64,000 nucleotides of DNA from Rhizobium grahamii CCGE 502 (GTDB lineage Bacteria > Pseudomonadota > Alphaproteobacteria > Rhizobiales > Rhizobiaceae): positions 1 through 64,000 of the forward strand of contig NZ_AEYE02000035.1 of assembly GCF_000298315.2 (NCBI RefSeq). The letters are read 5' to 3'. Positions 55,956 to 64,000 of this stretch are shown here, in pieces (position 1 is the stretch's first letter; each line of letters starts with the position of its first letter). Both the position numbers and the translations under genes were made by a program. Under the pieces are notes generated by a model that saw only the letters and a list, made by a program, of their open reading frames with translations, was not told the origin of the DNA and did no database searches.

Positions 55956-57392
55956 ATGACTATTCCGGTCGAATACAACTGGAGCCCGAATCGTTCCGTC
56001 AGAGGCGACCGGAAATGGCTCGGCTTCGATACCATTGCGATCTCCTGCATAGCCTCGACGTGCGACTTTGTCGTCCTGATCGGGGCAAGCGCTGCCGGCC
56101 ATCTGCTTTATCAGCAGATCGGATCAGGCGACGCCACGGATCTGTCCCTCTATGTCGGGGTCGGGCTTTTCATCGCGACGGTTTTCGTCCTGGCGATGTT
56201 TGGCGTCCACGCCTATCGTCCGGCCGAAATCCGCTCTGTTCGGCGTCAGTTGCCTCTGATTCTTGCGCTCCTGCCGGCAGCGATCCTTTTCTTCATTGCC
56301 GTTGCCCTGTTCCTGAAGATCGGGACAACCGTCTCCAGGGGCACGATGATTACCACGGCCGGCCTCTCCGTCACGGGTCTCCTTGGACTGCGACTGTTCT
56401 GGCGCCACATCGGCAATGCGTTTTCCCGTGCGCGGTTTCCCTCCCGCAAGGTGCTTCTGATTTGCCCGGGCACGATGCAGGTCGAACCGGTCATTCAAAG
56501 GGCGACCCAAAGCGGGCTCTCCGTCAATCACATCATGACTATTGCCGAGAGCGACCTTCCCGTGGGCGGGATGGGTGAAGCCTACCAGCGAAACGGTATC
56601 GACGACGTTGACGAGGTCTTGGTCGCCTGGAGTGACTACGGCAATCTTCGCGCGCTGGAAAAGTGCCTTTCCGACCTTCGCCAGTTCTGCGTGCCGGTCA
56701 GTGTCATGTTCGGTGGCGTGGTTGGCGAGGTTGTCGAGGGTTTCGCCCAGACGGTCGGCGAGCGGCGAGCCTTCCAAATTCACCGGCCGCCACTCGATTT
56801 CTTTCAACGCTTATTAAAACGGGCCTTCGACGTCGTCTTTTCGATCGCCGCACTTCTCGTCATGTTCCCGATCTGCGTGATGGTCGCAATCGCGATCAAG
56901 CTCGACAGCCCGGGGCCGATATTCTTTGCCCAGTCACGCAAGGGCTACAGCGGCCGCGCTTTCCGCATCCTCAAGTTCCGCAGCATGTCCGTCATGGAAG
57001 ATGGCGGAAACGTCCGCCAGGCGACACGCAACGATCCCCGGGTCACCCGGGTTGGCGGCTTCATCCGCTCGACCAGTCTCGACGAACTGCCGCAATTTTG
57101 GAACGTCCTCCGCGGCGACATGTCCGTTGTCGGACCGCGCCCACATGCCATGGCGCATGACGACCTTTACGGCGCGCTGATTGCCCAGTACGCGTCGCGG
57201 CGGCACGTCAAGCCGGGCCTGACGGGCTGGGCCCAGATCAGCGGATGCCGAGGAGAAACACCGACACTGGACAGGATGGCCGACCGGGTTCAACACGATC
57301 TGTGGTATATCAACAACTGGTCCTTCTGGCTTGACGTGAAAATAGTAGTACTGACGATTCGCACAATGTTTGATCGGAGTAATGTTTACTAG
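55956..57392 (+). CDS. Exopolysaccharide priming polyprenyl-phosphate glycosyl-1-phosphotransferase (WcaJ-like)
   Basis: This 478-residue inner-membrane enzyme transfers the first sugar-1-phosphate to undecaprenyl phosphate. Four N-terminal transmembrane segments (within about 25-150) are followed by a CoA-binding-like region. The C-terminal bacterial sugar transferase domain (about 285-478) starts LLKRAFDVVFS and has SPGPIFFAQSRKGYSG, FRILKFRSM and DELPQFWNVLRGDMSVVGPRPH. ATG 55956 is chosen over GTG 55950 for GAGG spacing of 8 nt. The donor is probably UDP-glucose or UDP-galactose. The rml genes follow. Confidence 0.9.
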   Translation: MTIPVEYNWSPNRSVRGDRKWLGFDTIAISCIASTCDFVVLIGASAAGHLLYQQIGSGDATDLSLYVGVGLFIATVFVLAMFGVHAYRPAEIRSVRRQLPLILALLPAAILFFIAVALFLKIGTTVSRGTMITTAGLSVTGLLGLRLFWRHIGNAFSRARFPSRKVLLICPGTMQVEPVIQRATQSGLSVNHIMTIAESDLPVGGMGEAYQRNGIDDVDEVLVAWSDYGNLRALEKCLSDLRQFCVPVSVMFGGVVGEVVEGFAQTVGERRAFQIHRPPLDFFQRLLKRAFDVVFSIAALLVMFPICVMVAIAIKLDSPGPIFFAQSRKGYSGRAFRILKFRSMSVMEDGGNVRQATRNDPRVTRVGGFIRSTSLDELPQFWNVLRGDMSVVGPRPHAMAHDDLYGALIAQYASRRHVKPGLTGWAQISGCRGETPTLDRMADRVQHDLWYINNWSFWLDVKIVVLTIRTMFDRSNVY

Positions 57393-57439
57393 AGGTCAAT
57401 CGCTGTTTAGTGTTGCGTTGCAACAGGGGTGTCTCGGCA

Positions 57440-58489
57440 ATGATTTTGGTGACTGGCGGAGCCGGTTTTATCGGTTCGAACTTCATTCTCGACTGGTTGG
57501 CGCACGATAACGAGCCTGTCGTCAATCTCGACGCGCTCACTTACGCTGGCAACATCCGCAATCTTGATGCGCTTGCCGAGGACAAGAGGCACATTTTTGT
57601 GCACGGCAGCATCGCAGATACGGCGCTGGTCTCGAGCCTTCTCGAGCGCCACAAGCCGAGGGCCATCATCAACTTCGCGGCCGAAAGCCATGTCGACCGG
57701 TCCATCCATGGACCCGAGGATTTCGTCCAGACCAATATCGTCGGGACATTCCGACTTCTCGAAGCTGCCCGCGCCTACTTTGCAAAGCTGCCCGATCGCG
57801 ACGCCTTCCGCTTCCTGCACATATCGACCGATGAAGTGTTCGGCACGCTTGGGCCGGACGATCCGGCATTCGACGAACAGACCCAGTATCAGCCCAACAG
57901 CCCGTACTCAGCGAGCAAGGCGGCAGGCGACCATCTCGTGCGCGCCTATCACCACACCTACGGTTTGCCCGTCCTGACCACCAACTGCTCCAACAACTAC
58001 GGTCCCTATCATTTTCCGGAGAAGCTGATCCCGCTCGTCATTCACAATGCCTTGCAGGGCCGCCCGCTGCCGCTTTACGGCGATGGCCAGCAGATCCGTG
58101 ACTGGCTCTATGTCAAAGACCACTGCAGCGCCGTTCGGCGTGTCCTCGAAGCTGGCATTCCCGGCGAGACTTACAATATCGGGGGCTGGAACGAGCGGAC
58201 CAATCTCGACCTCGTCAACCTCCTCTGCGATACCCTCGACGAAATGGCGCCGAAGGCCGACGGAACCTCGTATAAGACCCAGATCACCTTTGTGACCGAT
58301 CGTCCTGGCCATGACAGGCGCTACGCCATCAACGCAGGCAGAATGGAAACCGATCTCGGCTGGCGGCCCATGGAGACGCTGGAGAGCGGCATCAGGCAGA
58401 CCGTTCGCTGGTATCTCGACAATGCCGAGTGGGTGACGGGTGTCACCACGGGCAGCTATCGAAACTGGATCGCCAAGCAATACGCATGA
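57440..58489 (+). CDS. rmlB: dTDP-glucose 4,6-dehydratase
   Basis: This 349-residue short-chain dehydrogenase-fold enzyme makes dTDP-4-keto-6-deoxyglucose. NAD motif GGAGFIGSN (6-14), catalytic STDEVFG (Asp/Glu) and YSASKAAGD (Tyr/Lys) are present. ATG 57440 has GGGGTG upstream and places the Rossmann strand at the N-terminus. It overlaps rmlD by ATGA. Second step of dTDP-L-rhamnose synthesis. Confidence 0.95.
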   Translation: MILVTGGAGFIGSNFILDWLAHDNEPVVNLDALTYAGNIRNLDALAEDKRHIFVHGSIADTALVSSLLERHKPRAIINFAAESHVDRSIHGPEDFVQTNIVGTFRLLEAARAYFAKLPDRDAFRFLHISTDEVFGTLGPDDPAFDEQTQYQPNSPYSASKAAGDHLVRAYHHTYGLPVLTTNCSNNYGPYHFPEKLIPLVIHNALQGRPLPLYGDGQQIRDWLYVKDHCSAVRRVLEAGIPGETYNIGGWNERTNLDLVNLLCDTLDEMAPKADGTSYKTQITFVTDRPGHDRRYAINAGRMETDLGWRPMETLESGIRQTVRWYLDNAEWVTGVTTGSYRNWIAKQYA

Positions 58490-59382
58490 ACATCCTTCTC
58501 CTCGGCAAGAACGGCCAGGTCGGCCAGGAACTACAGCGCACACTTCTGCCATTCGGCACGGTGACTGCACTCGGTCGCGACGGCCTCGATATGGAAGCAA
58601 CAGACAGGCTTGCCGAAACCGTCAGGGCTCACGCGCCCGATATCATCGTCAATGCGTCGGCCTGGACAAAGGTCGACCTGGCGGAGACGGAAACCGAGCG
58701 GGCATTTCGTGTCAATGCCGAAGCCGTCGCGGTCCTTGCGGGGATCGCGCAGGAACGCAAGGCAACGCTTGTCCATTATTCGACGGACTACGTGTTCGAC
58801 GGGAGCAAGCCCTCGGCTTATCGTGAGGACGACGGGACAAATCCGCTGAGCGCCTACGGTCGATCAAAGCTTGCGGGCGAAGAGGCAGTCAGGTCCAGCG
58901 GATGCGATGCGATCGTGCTGCGGACGAGCTGGGTCTTTTCCCAAGAGGGCACGAATTTTATTAAGACCATCCTTCGCCTGGCCCGCGAGCGGAAAAGCCT
59001 GCGGGTGGTGGCAGATCAGTTTGGCGCCCCGACGTCGGCGGAATTGATCGCCGACGTCACGGCGCTGGCGATTGCCGCGCATCGTCGCGGTGAGCTTCCG
59101 GGCGGGATTTATCACCTGACGGCCCGTGGAAGGACGAGCTGGCACGAGCTTGCCTGCTACGTCGTCGGGCGCGCGAGCGCGCTGGGCTTTGAACTGCAGG
59201 CCGGGGCAAACGACATTCAGCCGATTGCCACCGAGGAATATCCGCTACCGGCAACCAGACCATCCAATTCCGTGCTCGACAGCGGCGCGCTCGCCAGCCG
59301 CCTTCGACTGGACCTCCCGGACTGGACTGTCCACGTGGAAAGAATGCTTCATCAACTCCGGAGACGGGAGCTGCAGTCTTGA
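58486..59382 (+). CDS. rmlD: dTDP-4-dehydrorhamnose reductase
   Basis: This 298-residue reductase gives dTDP-L-rhamnose, the last step. NAD(P) motif [10 protein letters not shown] (7-16), STDYVFDG and [10 protein letters not shown] with the catalytic Tyr/Lys are visible. It is translationally coupled at both ends by 4-bp overlaps. Confidence 0.95.
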   Translation: MNILLLGKNGQVGQELQRTLLPFGTVTALGRDGLDMEATDRLAETVRAHAPDIIVNASAWTKVDLAETETERAFRVNAEAVAVLAGIAQERKATLVHYSTDYVFDGSKPSAYREDDGTNPLSAYGRSKLAGEEAVRSSGCDAIVLRTSWVFSQEGTNFIKTILRLARERKSLRVVADQFGAPTSAELIADVTALAIAAHRRGELPGGIYHLTARGRTSWHELACYVVGRASALGFELQAGANDIQPIATEEYPLPATRPSNSVLDSGALASRLRLDLPDWTVHVERMLHQLRRRELQS

Positions 59383-60263
59383 ACCGAAAAGGCATCATCC
59401 TCGCCGGCGGCTCCGGCACGCGGCTTCACCCGGCGACCCTGGCGATCAGCAAGCAACTGCTGCCTGTGTTCGACAAGCCGATGATCTACTACCCGCTGAG
59501 CACCCTGATGCTCGCCGGCATTCGCGACATCCTGGTGATCTCGACGCCTCAGGACATTCCGCGTTTCGAGCAGCTCCTCGGGAGCGGCAGGCAATGGGGT
59601 GTCAACTTCTCCTATGCTGTTCAGCCGTCGCCCGAGGGGCTGGCCCAGGCCTTCATCATCGGCGAGGACTTCCTCGCCGGCTCGCCTTCGGCACTGGTCC
59701 TTGGCGACAACATCTTTTACGGGCACGACCTGCCACTGCTCCTGCAGAGCGGCATGTCGCGCGAAACCGGGTCGACCGTCTTCGCCTACCACGTTCTCGA
59801 TCCGGAACGGTATGGCGTCGTGGAATTCGACGGCATGAACAAGGCGCTCTCGATCGAGGAAAAGCCGGAGCGAGCGAAATCGAACTACGCGGTCACCGGC
59901 CTTTACTTCTATGACACCCGGGCGGTCGAGTTCGCCAAGGCGCTCAAGCCCTCGCCACGCGGTGAACTCGAGATCACCGACCTCAATCTCCGCTATCTCG
60001 AAGACGGCAACCTGACAGTGGAAATCATGGGGCGCGGCTATGCATGGCTCGACACCGGAACGCATGATTCGCTGCTTGACGCCAGCCAGTTCATTTCCAC
60101 GCTCGAGCATCGGCAAGGCCTGAAAGTTTCCTGTCCAGAAGAGATCGCATTTCGAAACGGCTGGATCGATGTCGCAGAGCTTGAGCAACTGGCACGACCA
60201 CTGGCCAAGAGCGGATACGGAAAATATCTCTTGAGGCTCGTCTCGGAGGCTGGCCCCCGATGA
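59379..60263 (+). CDS. rmlA: Glucose-1-phosphate thymidylyltransferase
   Basis: This 294-residue nucleotidyltransferase makes dTDP-glucose, the first step. The signature [20 protein letters not shown] (9-28) and [13 protein letters not shown] are present. The start is TTG 59379, overlapping the rmlD stop as TTGA, with GGGAG about 9 nt upstream; the next Met is too far inside the fold. Confidence 0.95.
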   Translation: MNRKGIILAGGSGTRLHPATLAISKQLLPVFDKPMIYYPLSTLMLAGIRDILVISTPQDIPRFEQLLGSGRQWGVNFSYAVQPSPEGLAQAFIIGEDFLAGSPSALVLGDNIFYGHDLPLLLQSGMSRETGSTVFAYHVLDPERYGVVEFDGMNKALSIEEKPERAKSNYAVTGLYFYDTRAVEFAKALKPSPRGELEITDLNLRYLEDGNLTVEIMGRGYAWLDTGTHDSLLDASQFISTLEHRQGLKVSCPEEIAFRNGWIDVAELEQLARPLAKSGYGKYLLRLVSEAGPR

Positions 60264-60820
60264 AGGCGACACCCCTTGCAATCCCCGAGGTGCTGTTGAT
60301 CGAGCCGATGGTTTTCGGCGACGACCGCGGCTTCTTCTTCGAGAGCTTCAATCAGGCGAAGTTCAACGCGCTCGTCGGTTCCGATCAGAGCTTCGTCCAG
60401 GACAATCATTCGAAATCGGCAAAGGGCGTCCTCCGAGGACTGCACTACCAGGTCCGGCAGCCACAGGGAAAGCTGGTGCGGGTCGTCGAAGGCGAGGTGT
60501 TCGACGTCGCCGTCGACCTGCGCAGGAATTCGCCGACCTTCGGCAAGTGGGTCGGAGAAATCCTCTCTGCCGAGAACAAGCGGCAGGTATGGATCCCGAC
60601 CGGCTTTGCCCATGGCTTCCTCGTTCTCTCGCAGACCGCCCAGTTCCTCTACAAGACGACGAACTTCTATGCGCCGGAAAGCGAGCGGGCAATCGTCTGG
60701 AACGACCCATCGCTCGCGATCCGTTGGCCGATCGATACGGCTCCGCTTCTGTCGGGCAAGGATGCTGCCGCAGCAGCCTTCAAGAACGCCGAGGTGTTCG
60801 AGGACACCTTGGTCAGCTGA
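60260..60820 (+). CDS. rmlC: dTDP-4-dehydrorhamnose 3,5-epimerase
   Basis: This 186-residue cupin has the signature [15 protein letters not shown], the catalytic His in LRGLHYQ and [15 protein letters not shown]. It overlaps rmlA by ATGA. With rmlB, rmlD and rmlA it completes the dTDP-L-rhamnose set in the order B-D-A-C. Confidence 0.95.
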   Translation: MKATPLAIPEVLLIEPMVFGDDRGFFFESFNQAKFNALVGSDQSFVQDNHSKSAKGVLRGLHYQVRQPQGKLVRVVEGEVFDVAVDLRRNSPTFGKWVGEILSAENKRQVWIPTGFAHGFLVLSQTAQFLYKTTNFYAPESERAIVWNDPSLAIRWPIDTAPLLSGKDAAAAAFKNAEVFEDTLVS

Positions 60821-60890
60821 TCGTTGATGAGCGCTTTCTCGGACCGCGAGGTCGGCGTTGATAGGTCCGGCAAAAACTGGCAGTCAAAGG

Positions 60891-61274
60891 ATGAAAAGCG
60901 TGTGGAATGATCTTAGCGGCGGATCCTACCCGACCCTCTACGCCCAGGTGATAGCATGGGCGCTGTTGGTCTTCATTTTTTTCGTAACAGTTTCCCCGAT
61001 CAGGATGCGGCCGCGCACGATCACCCGCGTCAATCTCGACAGGGCGCTTGTCTTCGCCTCCATGGCATTCTTCTTTGTGCTTGGTTATCCACGCTATACG
61101 ACACCAGTGGTCCTGGCCTGCGTGGTCGGTTCCGGCCTCTCGGAACTGCTGCAGCTCGCATCGCCCTCGCGGCATGCCCGACTTGGCGATGCGATGGCCA
61201 AATCGATCGGAGCCGCCGCTGGCGCCGGCGTTGCAATCGCCGCGCTCCTAACATCAAGCCTCATGGCAACCTGA
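60891..61274 (+). CDS. VanZ-like small membrane protein
   Basis: This 127-residue protein has about four hydrophobic helices and the VanZ-type SPSRHARLGDAMAKSIGAAAG near the end. The function is unknown; VanZ-like proteins next to rhizobial surface-polysaccharide genes are common, and the position 70 bp after rmlC suggests a link to that block. ATG 60891 is chosen although its SD is poor. Confidence 0.7.
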   Translation: MKSVWNDLSGGSYPTLYAQVIAWALLVFIFFVTVSPIRMRPRTITRVNLDRALVFASMAFFFVLGYPRYTTPVVLACVVGSGLSELLQLASPSRHARLGDAMAKSIGAAAGAGVAIAALLTSSLMAT

Positions 61275-61309
61275 ACTATCGAAAAAGCATTCGGCGATGG
61301 CCGCTTTTC

Positions 61310-61321
61310 GGAAACGTTTTA
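61310..61321. promoter_or_regulatory. Candidate LacI operator before the lacI-type gene
   Basis: GGAAACGTTTTA differs from the perfect palindrome GGAAACGTTTCC at 62578 only in its last two bases and is followed by the same TAGTAT. It lies about 46 bp before the regulator start, fitting autoregulation. Confidence 0.55.
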
Positions 61322-61366
61322 GTATGGCAGATAGGAACGGGTTGATAGGGAGAGAGACTGCCGCAG

Positions 61367-62404
61367 ATGAAGGGAATTCGCCAACTCGCCAAGCATCTCG
61401 ATATTTCAATCGGAACAGTTTCACGTGCGCTGAATGGCAGACCTGACGTCAATGAGGACACGCGCAAGCGCGTGCTCGCGGCCGCCGAGGAACTCGGCTA
61501 TGTCGCCAATCAATCCGGCAGAAGTCTTCGTCAGGGGACGACGAATGTCATTGGCCTGATGATCGAATCCAGCAAGGAAACAGTCGAAAACAGCGACAAC
61601 TTCTTCCTCGGCGTTACCGGCGGCCTGCAGAGCGTCCTCTCCCGACACAAGCTCGACCTGCTCATGTTGCCTTGCCCGAATGACGAGGACCCGCACGAAT
61701 ATCTGAAACGGATGGTTGCGCGGCGGATCGTCGATGCGATGATCATCTCCGCCACCCAACGCGTCGACAAGCGAATCGATCTTCTGATCAAGACCAAGAT
61801 CCCGTTCGTGGCGCTCGGACGCAGTACCTCCGGCGGCAACCACACCTGGATCGACCTCGACTTTGAAGGCGTTGCCGCTTGCGCCGTCGACCGGCTTGTT
61901 TCGAAAGGGCATCGCCGCATCGCCATTGCCGCGCCGTCGAACGATATCAATCTCGGCTATATTTTCGTTGATGCCTACCGCAAGTCGCTTGAACGACACG
62001 GCATCGCCTTTGATCCTGCGCTGGTGATCCGTGTCAAATCGAGCGAGCAGGGCGGCTATCAGGCGGGCCACGAAATGCTGCGGCTCGAGAGCAAGCCGAG
62101 CGCGATCATCCTGATCTATGAACTCATGGCGATCGGTCTCTACCGCCGCCTCAACGAGGCGGGCATCGTACCCGGACGAGATCTCGCCGTGATCGGCTTT
62201 CGCGAGGAACCGCGCGGTAAGTTCCTGCAGCCGTCACTGACCTGCTTTCGCATGTCGCTTCGTGATCTCGGCGTCGAACTTGCCGAAACCCTGCTCGCGA
62301 CGATGCCTGCCTATGCCGAACACTATCCGAAGGGGGCCCGCAGCACGATCTGGCCGCTGGAGCTCGCCCCGGGCGAAAGCGATGCGTTTTCGCTGACCTC
62401 GTAG
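61367..62404 (+). CDS. LacI-family transcriptional regulator
   Basis: This 345-residue repressor has an N-terminal helix-turn-helix (about 3-25: IRQLAKHLDISIGTVSRALN) with the hinge region GRSLRQGTTNVIGLMI, then a periplasmic-binding-protein-like sensor domain. GGGAGAG lies upstream of the ATG. It probably controls the oxidoreductase/isomerase genes that follow, whose promoter carries two LacI-type palindromes. The effector is unknown; a sugar or inositol-like compound is likely. Confidence 0.92.
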   Translation: MKGIRQLAKHLDISIGTVSRALNGRPDVNEDTRKRVLAAAEELGYVANQSGRSLRQGTTNVIGLMIESSKETVENSDNFFLGVTGGLQSVLSRHKLDLLMLPCPNDEDPHEYLKRMVARRIVDAMIISATQRVDKRIDLLIKTKIPFVALGRSTSGGNHTWIDLDFEGVAACAVDRLVSKGHRRIAIAAPSNDINLGYIFVDAYRKSLERHGIAFDPALVIRVKSSEQGGYQAGHEMLRLESKPSAIILIYELMAIGLYRRLNEAGIVPGRDLAVIGFREEPRGKFLQPSLTCFRMSLRDLGVELAETLLATMPAYAEHYPKGARSTIWPLELAPGESDAFSLTS

Positions 62405-62568
62405 GACGGCGCGTCAGGGGCGGGCGGGAATGCGATTGCAGTGCGCGAAAGAGGCACGCAGGATTGGCTTCAGCAGACCTGATTTTTTTGCTGCAATGCA
62501 GCGCAGACCCGCCTAAAGTCTCGCCATTCCACGCCTTTCCGCAGCATTTATTGCCAAATTGTATGGTA

Positions 62569-62598
62569 TTGACAGCAGGAAACGTTTCCGCTTAGTAT
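62569..62598 (+). promoter_or_regulatory. Promoter of the oxidoreductase operon
   Basis: TTGACA (62569-62574) and TAGTAT (62593-62598) are separated by 18 bp. The -35 is a perfect consensus. The LacI-type palindrome at 62578-62589 lies in the spacer, so repressor binding would block RNA polymerase. Confidence 0.65.
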
Positions 62599-62611
62599 CG
62601 TAAACGTTTAC
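62578..62611. promoter_or_regulatory. Tandem perfect LacI-type operators
   Basis: GGAAACGTTTCC (62578-62589) and GTAAACGTTTAC (62600-62611) are each perfect 12-bp palindromes with the LacI-type central CG. Their centres are 22 bp apart, about two helical turns, so two dimers would sit on one DNA face. The first overlaps the -35/-10 spacer and the second follows the -10. Confidence 0.8.
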
Positions 62612-62659
62612 GGGATGTGTTTCGGGAGGAAAGCCGAAAACCACCCATCGGAGGAAATC

Positions 62660-63694
62660 GTGATTTTGAAAGCCGTTCTATGCGGGTGCGGAGCCATGTC
62701 CAAAGGCTGGTTGCGTGCCATCAAGGAAACCCCGGCGTTGGCAGCCGCCATCGCGGTCCGGGGCCTCGTCGACGTCAATCCGGCAGCCGCCGAAGCGCTG
62801 GCAGCCGAGTTCGGACTCGAGGGCGTCGTCACCGGCACGGACCTGTCCGACGTCATTGCACGGACGAACGCAGACATCGTGCTCGATGTCGTGGTGCCCT
62901 CCGCACGCTTCAACATTGTCTCTACCGCGCTGAAGGCCGGATGCCACGTGCTTAGCGAGAAGCCGATGGCGACGTCGCTGGTTGAAGGGGCAGCACTGAT
63001 CGATCTTGCCGCCGAAACCGGCAAGATCCATGCCATCATCCAGAACCGCCGCTTCATATCGGGCGTGCGCCGCATGCACCGCTTCGTCAAGAGCGGTGCG
63101 ATCGGGGACCTTACCGCCATTCATTGCGACTTCTTTCTCGGCCCCCATTTTGGCGGGTTCCGCGAGGAGATGGACAACGTCCTCCTCCTCGACATGGCCA
63201 TTCATACCTTCGACGCGGCGCGTTTCGTCGCCGACAAGAAGCCACTTGCCGTCTATTGCGTCGAGCGCAATCCGAAGGGCTCATGGTACAGGCATGGTGC
63301 CACCGCCAATGCAACTTTCGAATTTTCTGATGATGTCGTTTTTACCTATCGCGGCTCCTGGTGCGCCGAGGGGGAGCGCACGAGCTGGGAAAGCGAATGG
63401 CGTCTCGTCGGCTCGCGCGGCATGTTGACCTGGGACGGCGCCGACACGTTCAGCGCCGCCGTCGCCGGCACCGACCCTGGCCTGCTGCATGGCTTTGTGC
63501 CCGTAAACGTTCCCGGCCCGATGCATGAAGAAGAGACGCACGGTCATGCCAGCGTCATGTCTGACTTCGTCGAGGCAATCAGATCAGGCAAGCGCCCGGA
63601 AACCGCAAGCTCCGACAACATCAGGAGCCTTGCCATGGTCTTTGGCGCGATTGAGAGCGCCAAAACCGGCAAGCGCATCGAAATTTCAGCATAA
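62660..63694 (+). CDS. Gfo/Idh/MocA-family NAD(P)-dependent oxidoreductase
   Basis: The 344-residue protein has a Rossmann fold (VLCGCGAMSKGW, 5-16) and the family motif SEKPMATS near 100. A catalytic-region stretch LDMAIHTFDAARF with the Asp/His pair lies near 175. It probably oxidises a sugar or cyclitol. GTG 62660 is chosen for GGAGG 5 nt upstream; an ATG at 62615 gives 15 extra residues without homology. Under control of the tandem LacI operators. The next gene starts 11 bp later. Confidence 0.9.
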   Translation: MILKAVLCGCGAMSKGWLRAIKETPALAAAIAVRGLVDVNPAAAEALAAEFGLEGVVTGTDLSDVIARTNADIVLDVVVPSARFNIVSTALKAGCHVLSEKPMATSLVEGAALIDLAAETGKIHAIIQNRRFISGVRRMHRFVKSGAIGDLTAIHCDFFLGPHFGGFREEMDNVLLLDMAIHTFDAARFVADKKPLAVYCVERNPKGSWYRHGATANATFEFSDDVVFTYRGSWCAEGERTSWESEWRLVGSRGMLTWDGADTFSAAVAGTDPGLLHGFVPVNVPGPMHEEETHGHASVMSDFVEAIRSGKRPETASSDNIRSLAMVFGAIESAKTGKRIEISA

Positions 63695-63705
63695 GGAAAG
63701 TGATT

Positions 63706-64000
63706 GTGAGCAATCCCGCCAACTCCATTCGTATCGGTACCATGGTCAGCGCCTCCAAGAGCGGCGCCGACAAGCGCATTGGCCAGATCGCCGATATGGG
63801 CTTCGAAAGCTTCGAGCCCTTCTTCTGGCAGACGACGAACCGGCAGGATCTTGCCGAGCTCGGAAAGCGCTGCATCGACGCCATCGGCGACCGCGACATC
63901 ACGATTTCGACGCTCGGCATGTTCGGCAATCCGCTCGAAACCACCGAGATCGACCTAGAGACGCTGCAGGGCTGGAAGGACTGCATCGACAACGCCCACC
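63706..64000 (+). CDS. Sugar phosphate isomerase/epimerase (TIM-barrel, partial)
   Basis: The gene starts at GTG 63706 with AAGGAAAG upstream and runs off the right edge after 98 codons. The translation RIGTMVSASKSGADKRIGQI, then MGFESFEPFFWQTT, and STLGMFGNP fits the xylose-isomerase-like TIM-barrel (AP-endonuclease 2) family, commonly paired with Gfo/Idh/MocA enzymes. Function is probably ketose/aldose isomerisation of the oxidised product. The 3' end lies outside the window. Confidence 0.75.
   Translation, partial: MSNPANSIRIGTMVSASKSGADKRIGQIADMGFESFEPFFWQTTNRQDLAELGKRCIDAIGDRDITISTLGMFGNPLETTEIDLETLQGWKDCIDNAH

Noticed and set aside
63504-63515. GTAAACGTTCCC inside the oxidoreductase gene, resembling the LacI operators
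   Set aside because: Only half-symmetric and explained by the codons for PVNVPG in the coding frame.

Overview
The window is GC-rich DNA with tightly packed, SD-preceded operons. It reads as an alphaproteobacterium of the Rhizobiales, Rhizobiaceae-like. This is inferred from the PrsD-type exporter, the fused NanE-ROK enzyme, the small ExoI/sunset-type secreted protein, the paa gene order and the exo/rml block. No rRNA, tRNA, CRISPR array, transposase or phage gene was seen, so it looks like stable chromosome or chromid.

Layout. (1) 1-12258, minus strand: a type I secretion locus. A 3195-residue exported protein carries two animal-type heme peroxidase domains and RTX calcium-binding repeats, resembling the Mn(II)-oxidising MopA type. 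It is followed by its ABC exporter and by the start of another, probably exported, protein. A NarL-type histidine kinase (12611-14053) diverges from it across a 352-bp region that holds a perfect 18-bp dyad. (2) 14176-19692: an amino-sugar operon with a GntR regulator, a fused ManNAc-6-P epimerase/ROK kinase, and a sugar ABC importer without an ATPase gene. (3) 20998-37688: an alginate-type polymer operon. It runs algD, alg8, alg44 (PilZ, c-di-GMP), an algG epimerase fused to a long helical-repeat domain, algL, and three large periplasmic Sel1-repeat proteins. No algE, algX or acetylation gene is in the window. A secreted beta-helix protein converges on its end. (4) 39532-55297: a nearly complete phenylacetate pathway in three transcription units (paaN-fadJ-like; paaG-I-K-R; paaJ-A-B-C-D-E-X-Z-Y). 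Matching TetR-type operators sit at both control regions. (5) 55956-61274: exopolysaccharide priming glycosyl-phosphotransferase, rmlBDAC for dTDP-L-rhamnose, and a VanZ-like membrane protein. (6) 61367-64000: a LacI regulator, then a Gfo/Idh/MocA oxidoreductase and the start of a sugar isomerase. Two perfect LacI-type operators lie inside the promoter of the oxidoreductase.

Most notable are the alginate-like operon, which departs from the Pseudomonas/Azotobacter gene set, and the double-peroxidase RTX exoprotein. The best-defined regulatory signals are the PaaR boxes and the LacI tandem operators. All functional calls come from motifs read by eye; no database search was run.
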